Assembly: GCF_014205255.1 (NCBI RefSeq)
Contig: NZ_JACHNE010000001.1
Span: forward strand, 2,480,001 to 2,544,000
Length of the DNA: 64,000 nt
Source: Streptomyces caelestis
Lineage (GTDB): Bacteria > Actinomycetota > Actinomycetes > Streptomycetales > Streptomycetaceae
Direction of reading: 5' to 3'
The notes under the pieces are model-generated. The model did no database searches and was not told the DNA's origin. It saw nothing but the letters and a program-made list of their open reading frames with translations. Positions 49,023-58,128 of the stretch are shown in pieces. The stretch's first letter is position 1. Every line of letters starts with the position of its first letter. A program made the position numbers and the translations under genes.

Positions 49023-49946
49023 TCAGGGCACGGTTACGACGACCTTGCCGCGCGCGTGACCGGTGGCGCTCTCCTCGTGCGCCGCGGCGATGTCCCGCAG
49101 CGGGAACACCTGGTGCACGGGGACGGTGAGGCGGCCTTCGTCGGCGAGGGACGCGGCGTGGGGCAGTCCTGACCAGCCGGGCTCCCCCACCCCGGAGCGG
49201 GAGAACCGTACTCCGTGCCGGGCGGCGTCGAAGTCGGCGATCGTCACCACGCGGTGCGGGTCTCCGGTGATGGTCACCAGGTCGGCGAGGGAGCCCTTGC
49301 CCGCCGCGTCCAGCACCAGGTCGACGCCCCGGGGAGCGAGCGGGGCCAGGCGGCCGGACAGGCCGGGGCCGTAGGTGACCGGTGTGACGCCGAGCCCGTC
49401 GAGGAAGGCGTGGTTGCGTTCGCTCGCGGTGCCGATCACGGTCAGCCCGCGGGCCCTGGCCAGTTGCGCGGTCATCGTGCCGGCGCCGCCGGCCGCACCC
49501 TCGATCAGGAGGGTCATGCCCTCGGTGGCCCCCAGGGCGTCCAGCACACGGGTGGCCGTCTCGACGTTGCCCGCGGCACCGCCCGCAGTCTCGAAGGACC
49601 AGGCCCGGGGCTTGCGGGCCCATGCCTCCAGCACCGCGTACTCAGCCGAGGCCCCGCCCAGCCGGGCCAGGGGGACGAGGCCGAACACCGCGTCTCCCAC
49701 GGCGGTGCCGGTCACCCCTTCGCCCACCTCGTCGACGACTCCGGCGGCGTCCATGCCGGGGATGTGGGGGAGGCTCAGGGAGGCCATCTCCTTCAGCATC
49801 CCCGAGCGCAGGTACCAGTCGGCGGGGGTGACGCCCGTGGCACGCACCGAGACGCGGACCTGACCCGGCCCGGCGTGGGGCTCCTCGGCCTCCTCCACGG
49901 AGAGGGTCTCGGGACCGCCGTAGCGGTGGTAGCGCGCAGCCAGCAC
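49023..49946 (-). CDS. zinc-type quinone oxidoreductase (MDR, NADP-dependent)
   Basis: A 307-residue medium-chain reductase with the NADP-binding turn IEGAAGGAGTMTAQLARARG and HIPGMDAAGVVDEVGEGVTG. It has no structural zinc Cys, so it resembles QOR-like enzymes. It begins at the GTG at 49946 with GGAGG 6 nt upstream. The frame continues upstream without coding character. The substrate is unknown. Confidence 0.85.
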   Translation of the reverse strand: MLAARYHRYGGPETLSVEEAEEPHAGPGQVRVSVRATGVTPADWYLRSGMLKEMASLSLPHIPGMDAAGVVDEVGEGVTGTAVGDAVFGLVPLARLGGASAEYAVLEAWARKPRAWSFETAGGAAGNVETATRVLDALGATEGMTLLIEGAAGGAGTMTAQLARARGLTVIGTASERNHAFLDGLGVTPVTYGPGLSGRLAPLAPRGVDLVLDAAGKGSLADLVTITGDPHRVVTIADFDAARHGVRFSRSGVGEPGWSGLPHAASLADEGRLTVPVHQVFPLRDIAAAHEESATGHARGKVVVTVP

Positions 49947-50134
49947 TGACAACCTCCGTGTGTCCGGGAGTGGTTGAGGGAGAACCTCCTGGAACCGGTG
50001 TCGTCTTCCCCGTGCGCCGAAGTGAGAGACCGACCCGCCGGTCCCTCTCGGTTGCCGTACGCACGAAGCGGCGGTCCGCGGGTACACACCCGCGGACCGC
50101 CGCCCGAGTCACAGCGCCGGCATGCCGGCTTCGG

Positions 50135-51352
50135 TCAGTGGCGCACCGCTTCCGCCTCCTGCGGGACGTGGCTCGCCACGACCCGCTCGCGCCCGCCGGC
50201 CGGCGCACTGCGCCGGTCCACCGCGTAGGCCAGCGACGCAACGCCGAGGCCGAGCACGGCCAGGACCGCGCCGGCCAGGGCGGGGGAGGTGACCCCGAAG
50301 CCCGCGGCCAGGGCGAGGCCGCCGATCCAGGCGCCGCCGGCATTGGCCAGGTTGAAGGCGGCCTGGTTGGCGGAGGAGGCCAGGGACGGGGCCGAGGCGG
50401 CCTTGTCCATGACCATCAGCTGGAGCGGGGAGCCGGTGGCGAAGGCCGCCATGCCGAGCAGGATCACGGCGACGGCGGCGGTGAGTTCCGTGCGCATCAG
50501 CAGCGGGAACAGCGCCAGTACCGCCACCAGGGCGGCCAGGCCGCCGAACAGGGTGCCCCGCAGGGAGTGGTCGGCCAGGCGGCCGCCCAGCAGGTTGCCC
50601 GCGGTCGCGCCGACGCCGAACAGGGCCAGCAGCAGGGTCACGCTGGCGCCGGTGTAGCCGGCGGCGTCCGTGAGCATGGGCGTGATGTAGCTGTAGGCCG
50701 CGAAGAGGGCGCCGAAGCCCGCGACCGTCGTGCCGAGCGACAGCCAGACCGGGACGGAGCGCAGGGCGGCCAGTTCGCCGCGCAGGCCCTTCGCGGTGGC
50801 GTGCTCGTGGTCGTGCGGGATCAGGAACGCGAGCGCGGCGATCGCCGCCAGGCCGATGGTGCTGACGCCGAGGAAGGTCGCCCGCCAGCCGAGCTGCTGG
50901 CCCATGAGGGTCGCGACCGGCACGCCCACGACGTTCGCGACCGTCAGGCCGAGGAACATCAGGGAGACCGAGCGCGCCTTGCGCTCGGGGGCGACCATGT
51001 TCGTGGCGACGACGGCGCCGACGCCGAAGAAGGCGCCGTGCGGCAGACCGCTCAGGAAGCGGGCCGCCAGCAGCCAGCCGTTGTCGGGAGCCAGGGCCGA
51101 CAGCGCGTTGCCCGCGACGAACAGCCCCATCAGCCCGATCAGGACCGTACGGCGGGACATCCGGGCGGTGACCGCGGCCAGCAGCGGGGCGCCGATGACG
51201 ACGCCCAGCGCGTACGCCGACACCAGATGGCCGGCGCTGGGTATGGAGATGTTCAGGTCGTCCGCGACATCGGGCAGCAGGCCCATCATCACGAACTCGG
51301 TCGTACCGATGCCGAAGGCGCCCACGGCGAGGGCGAGCAGGGCCAGGGGCAT
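50135..51352 (-). CDS. MFS exporter (DHA1, AraJ-like)
   Basis: A 405-residue transporter with twelve predicted membrane helices. MFS motif A is LAAVTARMSRRTVLIGLMGL, and GIGTTEFVMMGLLPDVADDL is typical of the arabinose-efflux/drug-resistance group. The substrate is unknown. It is not obviously co-transcribed with the neighbours. Confidence 0.85.
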   Translation of the reverse strand: MPLALLALAVGAFGIGTTEFVMMGLLPDVADDLNISIPSAGHLVSAYALGVVIGAPLLAAVTARMSRRTVLIGLMGLFVAGNALSALAPDNGWLLAARFLSGLPHGAFFGVGAVVATNMVAPERKARSVSLMFLGLTVANVVGVPVATLMGQQLGWRATFLGVSTIGLAAIAALAFLIPHDHEHATAKGLRGELAALRSVPVWLSLGTTVAGFGALFAAYSYITPMLTDAAGYTGASVTLLLALFGVGATAGNLLGGRLADHSLRGTLFGGLAALVAVLALFPLLMRTELTAAVAVILLGMAAFATGSPLQLMVMDKAASAPSLASSANQAAFNLANAGGAWIGGLALAAGFGVTSPALAGAVLAVLGLGVASLAYAVDRRSAPAGGRERVVASHVPQEAEAVRH

Positions 51353-51509
51353 GAGCGAGCCTTTCGAGACTTACGGGAGTTCGTACTTCGTGACTTCGTA
51401 TGTTCAAGTACGGAACAAAGTCTCGCAGGCCGACTATTCCGCGAGGTCTCCGAGAAGTGAAGCCGCGGTGGCCAACTCCTGCCGAACAGGCTCTGAGCTG
51501 CGGTTTTCC

Positions 51510-52562
51510 TCAGCCGCCTGTGGTGACACTCACACGGGCCGCGACGGGCAGATGGTCGCTGGCCGTCTGCGGGAGGTTCCACGAGCTCTCCGGCTTCAGG
51601 CCCCTGACCATGATCTGGTCGATGCGCGCCATCGGGAACGACGCCGGCCAGCTGAACCCGAAGCCGTTGCCGGCGGCGCCCTGTGTGGAGCGCATCTGGG
51701 AGGTGACGGCGTTGAGCGCGCGGTCGTTCATCGTGCCGTTCAGGTCGCCGAGCAGCACGACGTTCTTCAGCGGTTCGTGGGCGATGGCCTCGCCCAGGAA
51801 GTCGGCGCTCCGGTCGCGCTGCCGGGCCGTGAACCCGGCCTCCATCTTCACGCGGACGGACGGCAGGTGGGCGACGTAGACCGCGACCTGCCCGGCTGGG
51901 GCGGTCACGGTGGCGCGCATCGCCCGCGTCCAGCCCAGGTCGATGTCGACGGCCCGCACGCCGGTCAGCGGGTACTTGCTCCACACCCCGACCGTGCCCT
52001 GCACCGAGTGGTACGGGTACGTCGAGTCCAGTGCCCGCTCGTACGTGGGGACCGCGGCCTCCGTCAGTTCCTCCAGGGCCACCACGTCCGCACCGGAGGC
52101 GGCCACGTCACGGGCGGTGCCGGCCGGGTCGGGGTTGTCCGCGTTGACGTTGTGCGTGGCCACGGTGAGGTCGCCGCCGGTGGCGGTCTTGTCGCTCACC
52201 TGGCCGCCGAAGAGGTTCAGCCAGACCAGCGCCGGCAGCAGCACCGCGATCAGGGCGGTCGCGGACTTGCGGACCACCGCGAGGAGGAGCAGTACCGGGA
52301 TGAAGAGGCCGAGCCAGGGCAGGAACGTCTCGACGAGACTGCCCAGGTTGCCGATCGTGTTCGGGATGCGCGAGTGCAGCAGCATGACCACGGCCAGCAG
52401 CACCGCGCACGCGGCCACGACGATCCCGCGCCGCCAGATCTGCCGGCCCCCGCGCCAGTCGCCGAGGAACCGGTCGAACAGGCGCCGAAGCCGGTCTCCC
52501 CGGGGCTCGGGCCCCGAGCCGCCGTTTGCCGTCTCCGTCATGTACGCCTGCTGCTGCGCCAT
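51510..52562 (-). CDS. membrane-linked endonuclease/exonuclease/phosphatase (EEP) protein
   Basis: A 350-residue protein with an N-terminal membrane region of about three segments (about 45-120). The EEP catalytic domain carries ATHNVNADNPD, VVALEELTEA, VVLLGDLNGTMNDRA and QTASDHLPV, the last with the catalytic His. The family hydrolyses phosphodiesters (nucleic acids or lipids), and an extracytoplasmic position is likely. The substrate is unknown. Confidence 0.82.
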   Translation of the reverse strand: MAQQQAYMTETANGGSGPEPRGDRLRRLFDRFLGDWRGGRQIWRRGIVVAACAVLLAVVMLLHSRIPNTIGNLGSLVETFLPWLGLFIPVLLLLAVVRKSATALIAVLLPALVWLNLFGGQVSDKTATGGDLTVATHNVNADNPDPAGTARDVAASGADVVALEELTEAAVPTYERALDSTYPYHSVQGTVGVWSKYPLTGVRAVDIDLGWTRAMRATVTAPAGQVAVYVAHLPSVRVKMEAGFTARQRDRSADFLGEAIAHEPLKNVVLLGDLNGTMNDRALNAVTSQMRSTQGAAGNGFGFSWPASFPMARIDQIMVRGLKPESSWNLPQTASDHLPVAARVSVTTGG

Positions 52563-52738
52563 ACCGTCGCCTCACTGCCTGCCGTGCACACCATCGCCCC
52601 CGTGTCTACGACCCTAGGGGATGATCCGTTCCGTTCCCGCCGTCCCTCGACGGCCGTACGGGGGCGATGACGTTCGAGCCCGTGGGACGAGTTCCGATCG
52701 GGCCCGGAGTAAGCGCCGTCTGTGACGAAACGCGCACA

Positions 52739-53374
52739 CTAGGACCGGTGGGCTGCGGAACTGACGGGGCGTAGGCCTTCGAGGAGCGTGTCGACGACCT
52801 GGGCGGCGAGGTCGTCGGGGAGGTCGGCGTCCGGGCGCAGGACGGAGCGGACGAGCACGGGGCCGATGAACATGTCGCTCAGAAGTTCGATGTCGACGTC
52901 CGTGCGCAGTTCGCCGTTCCGCTGCCCCCGGCGCAGGATCTCCAGGCCGATCCGGCGGCGCGGTTCGAGGACGGTGGTCTCGTAGGCCGCCCAGATCTTC
53001 GGGCTGCTCTTCATCTGGGCGTGCACGTTGGTCAGGATCGCCGACGTGCGCTTGGCCAGGCCGCGCACGCGCGCCTGTTCCAGCAGGGCCACGAGGTCGT
53101 CGCGCATGGAGGTGCCGGGGAGCGGGGGTCCGGGGGGTTCGGCGGCGCGCAGGACGTCGGCGAAGAGTTCCTCCTTGCCGCTCCAGCGGCGGTAGATGGT
53201 GGCCTTGCCGACGCCGGCGGTCCGGGCGACGCGCTCGATGGACAGCTCCGCGAGAGGCACGCCCTCCTCCAGGAGTCTCATCACGCCCTCGATGATGGCG
53301 CGCTCGACGGCCTCGCTTCTGGGGCGGCCCCTCGGGGGGCCGTCGTTCCGGGGATGCCTTTCGGCGAGGCTCAC
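52739..53374 (-). CDS. TetR regulator of the DHA2 exporter
   Basis: A 211-residue TetR. The helix-turn-helix is LSIERVARTAGVGKATIYRR followed by WSGKEELF. The ligand domain contains RRRIGLEILRRGQRNGELRT. It lies 46 bp downstream of the exporter gene on the same strand, so the two form an operon. The 23-bp palindrome upstream of the exporter is its probable operator. Confidence 0.85.
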   Translation of the reverse strand: MSLAERHPRNDGPPRGRPRSEAVERAIIEGVMRLLEEGVPLAELSIERVARTAGVGKATIYRRWSGKEELFADVLRAAEPPGPPLPGTSMRDDLVALLEQARVRGLAKRTSAILTNVHAQMKSSPKIWAAYETTVLEPRRRIGLEILRRGQRNGELRTDVDIELLSDMFIGPVLVRSVLRPDADLPDDLAAQVVDTLLEGLRPVSSAAHRS

Positions 53375-53420
53375 GTCGCTCGGTCCTTCCTGGGCAGGTG
53401 AGGATCATTCTCGCGCAGGA

Positions 53421-55022
53421 CTACGACCGCGCGTCCGACAACTCCCCCTCCCTCTCCCCCTGCTGCGGCGCCGGCTGCCTGCCGGGCAGGAACAGCGCCA
53501 CGACGACCGCGCCGATCAGGGCGACACCCGCTCCCCACAGGGCGGTGACGTGCATCGCGTGCAGGAACGCGTCGTAGGCCGGGGTGACCAGGGCCTTGCC
53601 CTGCGGGCCCAGCTTGGCGGCGACGCCGAGGGTGGCCTCGATGGACTCCCCCGCGGTGTGCCGGACGGCCGCCGGCAGCCGGTCGAGCTTGTCCTCGATA
53701 CCCGTGCGGTACGCCGTGGACAGCACCGAGCCGAGGATGGCGATGCCGAGGGCGCCGCCGACCTGCCGGAACGTGTTGCTGAGGGCGGAGGCCGAGCCGG
53801 CCTTCTCGCGGGGCAGGGCCTGCATGATGACGACGCTGACCGGCGTCATGATGTGCGCCATGCCGGTGCCCATCAGGAAGAAGATCACTTCCAGGTTCCA
53901 GATGGGCGTGTCGGCGTCCAGTGTGGCGAAGGCGGCCAGCATCGCGGCGATGACCAGCATTCCGGCGGTGGTGGTGGCCTTGTAGCCGAAGCGGTCGACC
54001 AGCAGCCGGGCCCGCGGCGCGAAGATCAGCTGGGCGACGGCCAGTGGCAGCATCAGCAGGCCGGTCTGGAGCGGCGAGTAGCCGCGCACGCTCTGCGTGT
54101 AGAAGACCGAGAAGAAGGTCACGCCCATCAGCGCGAAGAAAACCAGCGCGATGGCGGCGATGGCGGCCGAGAAGACCTTGTTCTTGAAGTACGTGACGTC
54201 GATGGAGGGGTGGTCGGTGCGCTTCTCGAACACGACGAAGGCGACGAGCACGGCGAGTCCGGCGCCGATCGTCGCCAGCACGGTGGCGTCGGTGAAGTCG
54301 GCGAGCTGGCCGCCCTTGATGATGCCGTAGACGAGCAGCACCAGGCCGACGACGGACAGCGTGACACCGACCGGGTCCATGCGGCCGGGCTGCGGGTCGC
54401 GGGAGTCGGGCACCAGCCACAGCATCAGCGCGAGCGCGAGCAGCACGATCGGCACGTTGATCAGGAAGACCGAGCCCCACCAGAAGTGGTCGAGGAGCAC
54501 GCCGCCGGTGATCGGGCCGATGGCGATGGCGAGGCCGACACCGCCCGCCCAGATGCCGATGGCCTTCGGCTGCTCCTCGCGCTCGAAGACGTTCATGAGG
54601 ACGGCGAGGGTGGCCGGCATGACGAAGGCTGCGCCCAGGCCCATCACGGCGCGGAAGGTGATCAGCTCCCCCGGCGAGCCGGAGAAGGCCGCGAGCGCGG
54701 AGCCGGCACCGAACACCACGAGCCCGCCGAGCAGCACCTTCTTGCGGCCCAGCCGGTCGCCGAGCAGTCCTGCGCTGAACAGCAGCCCCGCGAAGACGAG
54801 GGTGTAGGCGTTGATCGCCCACTCCAGCTCGCTCTGCGTGGCCCCCAGCCCCGTCGGGGCGGGCGTGGAGATCGTCTTGATGGCGACGTTCAGGATCGAG
54901 TTGTCGAGGACGACGATCAGCAGGCTCAGCATCAGCACGCCGAGGATCGCCCAGCGGCGCCGGTGCACCGCTTCCGGTATGCGAGGGCCGGTGGGGGCGG
55001 CGCGGTCGGCAGGAGTAGTCAT
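53421..55022 (-). CDS. DHA2-family multidrug exporter (EmrB/QacA type)
   Basis: A 533-residue MFS protein with fourteen predicted membrane segments ([15 protein letters not shown], the motif D1 region of drug-proton antiporters, and [20 protein letters not shown], motif A). The start is the ATG at 55022. A perfect palindrome lies 23 bp upstream, and the tetR gene follows. It is likely a proton-driven drug exporter induced by its substrate. Confidence 0.9.
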   Translation of the reverse strand: MTTPADRAAPTGPRIPEAVHRRRWAILGVLMLSLLIVVLDNSILNVAIKTISTPAPTGLGATQSELEWAINAYTLVFAGLLFSAGLLGDRLGRKKVLLGGLVVFGAGSALAAFSGSPGELITFRAVMGLGAAFVMPATLAVLMNVFEREEQPKAIGIWAGGVGLAIAIGPITGGVLLDHFWWGSVFLINVPIVLLALALMLWLVPDSRDPQPGRMDPVGVTLSVVGLVLLVYGIIKGGQLADFTDATVLATIGAGLAVLVAFVVFEKRTDHPSIDVTYFKNKVFSAAIAAIALVFFALMGVTFFSVFYTQSVRGYSPLQTGLLMLPLAVAQLIFAPRARLLVDRFGYKATTTAGMLVIAAMLAAFATLDADTPIWNLEVIFFLMGTGMAHIMTPVSVVIMQALPREKAGSASALSNTFRQVGGALGIAILGSVLSTAYRTGIEDKLDRLPAAVRHTAGESIEATLGVAAKLGPQGKALVTPAYDAFLHAMHVTALWGAGVALIGAVVVALFLPGRQPAPQQGEREGELSDARS

Positions 55023-55044
55023 GCCGCCGAGCGTAGGGCCATTA

Positions 55045-55067
55045 CGATACGAGACCGTCTCGTATCG
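55045..55067. promoter_or_regulatory. perfect TetR operator before the exporter
   Basis: CGATACGAGAC-C-GTCTCGTATCG is a perfect 11-bp palindrome with a 1-nt centre, 23 bp upstream of the exporter ATG. It fits the size of operators of EmrB-type TetR repressors. Confidence 0.85.
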
Positions 55068-55223
55068 GAAAACTTTTACCGAGCCCTTACGTGCGCTCTG
55101 TTTCACGGGACCGGGCTGGGATCACAGGGGCTCCCCTAGCCCTCGATGGCACGAGGTGCCACCATGGACGTGGTCCGGGGACGCCGTCAGGGCGCCTCGA
55201 GATGACGTGTGAGGAGCCGTGCA

Positions 55224-56096
55224 ATGACGCAGCTTCCGGCTGCCCAGAGTGCTCAGAAGTCCTCCGACAGCGGCAAGACGCTGTACGGGGGCAAGGGCAC
55301 CCGCCGCATCACCGTGCGGGACATCGCCGCCGCCAAGGAGCGCGGCGAGAAGTGGCCCATGCTCACCGCCTACGACGCGATGACCGCGTCCGTCTTCGAC
55401 GAGGCCGGGATCCCGGTCATGCTCGTCGGCGACTCGGCGGGCAACTGCCACCTCGGGTACGAGACGACCGTGCCCGTCACCCTCGACGAGATGACCATGC
55501 TGTCGGCGGCGGTCGTACGGGGCACCTCGCGCGCCCTGATCGTCGGCGACCTGCCCTTCGGCTCCTACCAGGAGGGTCCGGTGCAGGCGCTGCGCTCGGC
55601 GACCCGGCTGGTGAAGGAGGCGGGCGTACAGGCCGTGAAGCTGGAGGGGGGCGAGCGGTCGCACGAGCAGATCCGGCTGCTCGTCGAGTCCGGCATCCCG
55701 GTCATGGCGCACATCGGCCTGACCCCGCAGTCCGTCAACGCGATGGGCTATCGCGTGCAGGGGCGGGGCGAGGAGGCGGCCCAGCAGTTGCTGCGCGACG
55801 CGAAGGCCGTGCAGGACGCGGGTGCGTTCGCCGTGGTGCTGGAGCTGGTTCCGGCGGAGCTGGCGGCCGAGGTGACGCGGGTGCTGCACATTCCGACCGT
55901 CGGGATCGGGGCAGGGCCCGAGACGGACGCGCAGGTGCTGGTCTGGACCGACATGCTGGGTCTGACCGGCGGTCGCGTCCCGAAGTTCGTGAAGCAGTAC
56001 GCGAATCTGCGTGAGGTCATGGGCAACGCGGCGAAGGCGTTCGCCGAGGACGTCGTCGGCGGAACGTTCCCGCAGGAGGAGCACTCCGTCCACTAG
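55224..56096 (+). CDS. panB: 3-methyl-2-oxobutanoate hydroxymethyltransferase
   Basis: A 290-residue TIM-barrel enzyme that adds a methylene-THF-derived hydroxymethyl group to ketoisovalerate in pantothenate synthesis. Motifs include MLTAYDAMTASVFDEAGIPV, MLVGDSAGNCHLGYETT (metal-binding), VKLEGG and MAHIGLTPQSVNAMGYRVQG. The ATG at 55224 follows GGAG 8 nt upstream. A frame opening at 55209 has only poor context. Confidence 0.94.
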   Translation: MTQLPAAQSAQKSSDSGKTLYGGKGTRRITVRDIAAAKERGEKWPMLTAYDAMTASVFDEAGIPVMLVGDSAGNCHLGYETTVPVTLDEMTMLSAAVVRGTSRALIVGDLPFGSYQEGPVQALRSATRLVKEAGVQAVKLEGGERSHEQIRLLVESGIPVMAHIGLTPQSVNAMGYRVQGRGEEAAQQLLRDAKAVQDAGAFAVVLELVPAELAAEVTRVLHIPTVGIGAGPETDAQVLVWTDMLGLTGGRVPKFVKQYANLREVMGNAAKAFAEDVVGGTFPQEEHSVH

Positions 56097-56134
56097 AGCC
56101 ACAGCGGTACCCCACTGGAGCCATAGCGGTACCA
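56096..56134. repeat. 22-bp-phased direct repeat after panB
   Basis: GAGCCACAGCGGTACC and GAGCCATAGCGGTACC start 22 bp apart, about two DNA turns. They lie at the panB stop and 144-180 bp upstream of the ABC gene. Phasing suggests a regulator binding direct repeats on one face. No binding protein is known. Confidence 0.55.
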
Positions 56135-56135
56135 C

Positions 56136-56173
56136 GGACAGCCCGTCGATCTTCCCCCGTCGACGGGCTGTCC
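56136..56173. terminator. terminator after panB
   Basis: A perfect 14-bp inverted repeat (GGACAGCCCGTCGA/TCGACGGGCTGTCC) with a 10-nt loop lies 40 bp past the panB stop. Confidence 0.8.
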
Positions 56174-56214
56174 CCTTGCCGGGACCACCTTGCCGGGACC
56201 ACCTTGCCGGGACC
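56174..56214. repeat. three tandem 14-bp repeats
   Basis: CCTTGCCGGGACCA occurs three times head to tail (the last copy without its final base), between the panB terminator and the ABC transporter gene. It looks like a slippage-type minisatellite. Confidence 0.75.
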
Positions 56215-56277
56215 GCCGACAAGGGCTGTCGGCGGTCTGTCGGTGGTTTGTCGGTGGCAGCTGACACCGTCAGGGAC

Positions 56278-57297
56278 ATGACGCGAATCGACAAGAACGC
56301 CGGCGGCGCCGCTGTGACCGTGCGGGGGCTGGTGAAGCACTACGGCGAGACCAAGGCACTGGACGGGGTCGACCTGGAGGTGCGGGAGGGCACCGTCATG
56401 GGAGTGCTCGGGCCGAACGGGGCCGGGAAGACGACCCTTGTACGGATCCTGTCCACCCTGCTCGCTCCCGACACGGGCCGGGCCACCGTCGCCGGCTACG
56501 ACGTCGTACGGCAGCCCCGGCAGCTGCGGCGGGTGATCGGGCTCACGGGGCAGTACGCCTCCGTGGACGAGAAGCTCTCGGGCTGGGAGAACCTGTACAT
56601 GATCGGGCGGCTGCTCGACCTGCCCCGCAAGGACTCCCGCAGGCGGGCCGACGAGTTGCTGGAGCGCTTCTCGCTGACCGAAGCCGCCAAGCGGCCCGCG
56701 GCGACGTACTCCGGGGGCATGCGGCGGCGGTTGGACCTGGCCGCGTCCATGATCGGGGCACCGGCCGTGCTCTTCCTGGACGAGCCGACCACCGGGCTCG
56801 ACCCGCGCACCCGCAACGAGGTGTGGGACGAGGTGAAGCGCATGGTCGGCGACGGGGTCACCGTGCTGCTCACCACCCAGTACATGGAGGAGGCCGAGCA
56901 GCTCGCCTCCGAGCTGACGGTCGTCGACCGCGGCCGGATCATCGCAGGGGGTGCCATCGAGGAGCTGAAGGCGAAGGTCGGCGGCCGGGCGCTGCGGATC
57001 CGCCCGGCCGATCCGACACAGCTGCGGCCACTCGCCGCCGCGCTGGACGAGCTGGGGATCACCGGGCTCGCCACCACCACCGTGGACACCGACCGGGGTG
57101 ACGTCCTCGTGCCGATCCTCAGCGACGAGCAGCTGACCGCGGTGGTCGGCGCGGTCACCGCGCGCGGCATCACACTCTCCGCCATCACCACCGAACTCCC
57201 CAGCCTGGACGAGGTGTTCCTGTCCCTCACCGGCCACCGCGCCAGTGCACCGCAGGACGCCGTGCCCGCCGAAGACCTTCAGGAGGCCGCCGTATGA
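56278..57297 (+). CDS. ABC exporter ATPase (DrrA/daunorubicin-resistance type)
   Basis: A 339-residue ATPase. Walker A is GPNGAGKTTL, the signature YSGGMRRRLDLA, and Walker B VLFLDEPTTGLDPRT. The C-terminal DUF4162 extension is typical of DrrA proteins. It works with the overlapping permease gene to export drugs or lipids. The start is the ATG at 56278. Confidence 0.9.
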   Translation: MTRIDKNAGGAAVTVRGLVKHYGETKALDGVDLEVREGTVMGVLGPNGAGKTTLVRILSTLLAPDTGRATVAGYDVVRQPRQLRRVIGLTGQYASVDEKLSGWENLYMIGRLLDLPRKDSRRRADELLERFSLTEAAKRPAATYSGGMRRRLDLAASMIGAPAVLFLDEPTTGLDPRTRNEVWDEVKRMVGDGVTVLLTTQYMEEAEQLASELTVVDRGRIIAGGAIEELKAKVGGRALRIRPADPTQLRPLAAALDELGITGLATTTVDTDRGDVLVPILSDEQLTAVVGAVTARGITLSAITTELPSLDEVFLSLTGHRASAPQDAVPAEDLQEAAV

Positions 57298-58109
57298 GCG
57301 CCGTGACGATCAACGACGCCGAGGTGGACGCCCGTATCTCGCTGCGCGGTCACCTGCGCCACACCGGTGCCCTGATCCGCCGCAACCTGCTGTGGATCCG
57401 CAAGGACCCGGAGTCGATGGCCGACGCGCTGTTCATGCCGGTCGTCTTCACCCTGCTGTTCGTGTTCGTCTTCGGCGGCTCGATCGGGCAGGCGCTGGGC
57501 GGCGGGCAGGACCAGTACGTGCAGTACGTGATTCCCGGCATGATCGCGATGATGAGCATGACGCTGTCCCAGGGCGTCGGCACCGGCTTCAGCCAGGACT
57601 TCAACTCCGGTGTCATGGACCGCTTCCGGTCCCTGCCGATCGGGCGCGGTTCGGTGCTGTTCGCGAAGATCTCGGTGGAGCTGCTGCGGATGCTGTTCGC
57701 GACCGCCGTGCTGATGATCGTCGCCGTGGCGGTGGGGTTCGAGATCACCAACTGGCCCGGGCTGTTCGCGACCGTGGCCCTGTCCACGGCGTTCGCCTCG
57801 TCGATCATGTGGGTGTTCCTCACCCTGGGCGTGATCCTGAAGAACGCGCAGTCCGTGCAGGCGATGGGCTTCCTGGTGCTGTTCCCGCTCCAGTTCGGCT
57901 CGTCGATCTTCGCGCCGACCACGTCCATGCCGGGCTGGCTGCAGGTGTTCACCGACTACAACCCGCTGTCGACGCTGGCGGACGCCGCACGCGGGCTGAT
58001 GGTGGGCGGGCCGGTCGCGCACGACCTGTGGGTGACGCTCGCCTGGTCGGTGGTGATCACGGCGGTGATGGCGCCCATCGCGATCCACAAGTTCCGTACG
58101 AAGAGCTGA
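57294..58109 (+). CDS. ABC-2 type permease (DrrB type)
   Basis: A 271-residue permease with six predicted membrane segments (MPVVFTLLFVFVFGGSIGQA; the family's LPIGRGSVLFAKISVELLRM region). ATGA overlap with the ATPase gene. Together they form a two-gene exporter. Confidence 0.88.
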   Translation: MSAVTINDAEVDARISLRGHLRHTGALIRRNLLWIRKDPESMADALFMPVVFTLLFVFVFGGSIGQALGGGQDQYVQYVIPGMIAMMSMTLSQGVGTGFSQDFNSGVMDRFRSLPIGRGSVLFAKISVELLRMLFATAVLMIVAVAVGFEITNWPGLFATVALSTAFASSIMWVFLTLGVILKNAQSVQAMGFLVLFPLQFGSSIFAPTTSMPGWLQVFTDYNPLSTLADAARGLMVGGPVAHDLWVTLAWSVVITAVMAPIAIHKFRTKS

Positions 58110-58128
58110 CCGTCGGGACGGGTTCGCG

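Noticed and set aside
56174..56214. Tandem repeats as a CRISPR array
   Set aside because: 14-bp units are head to tail without spacers, and no cas gene is present.
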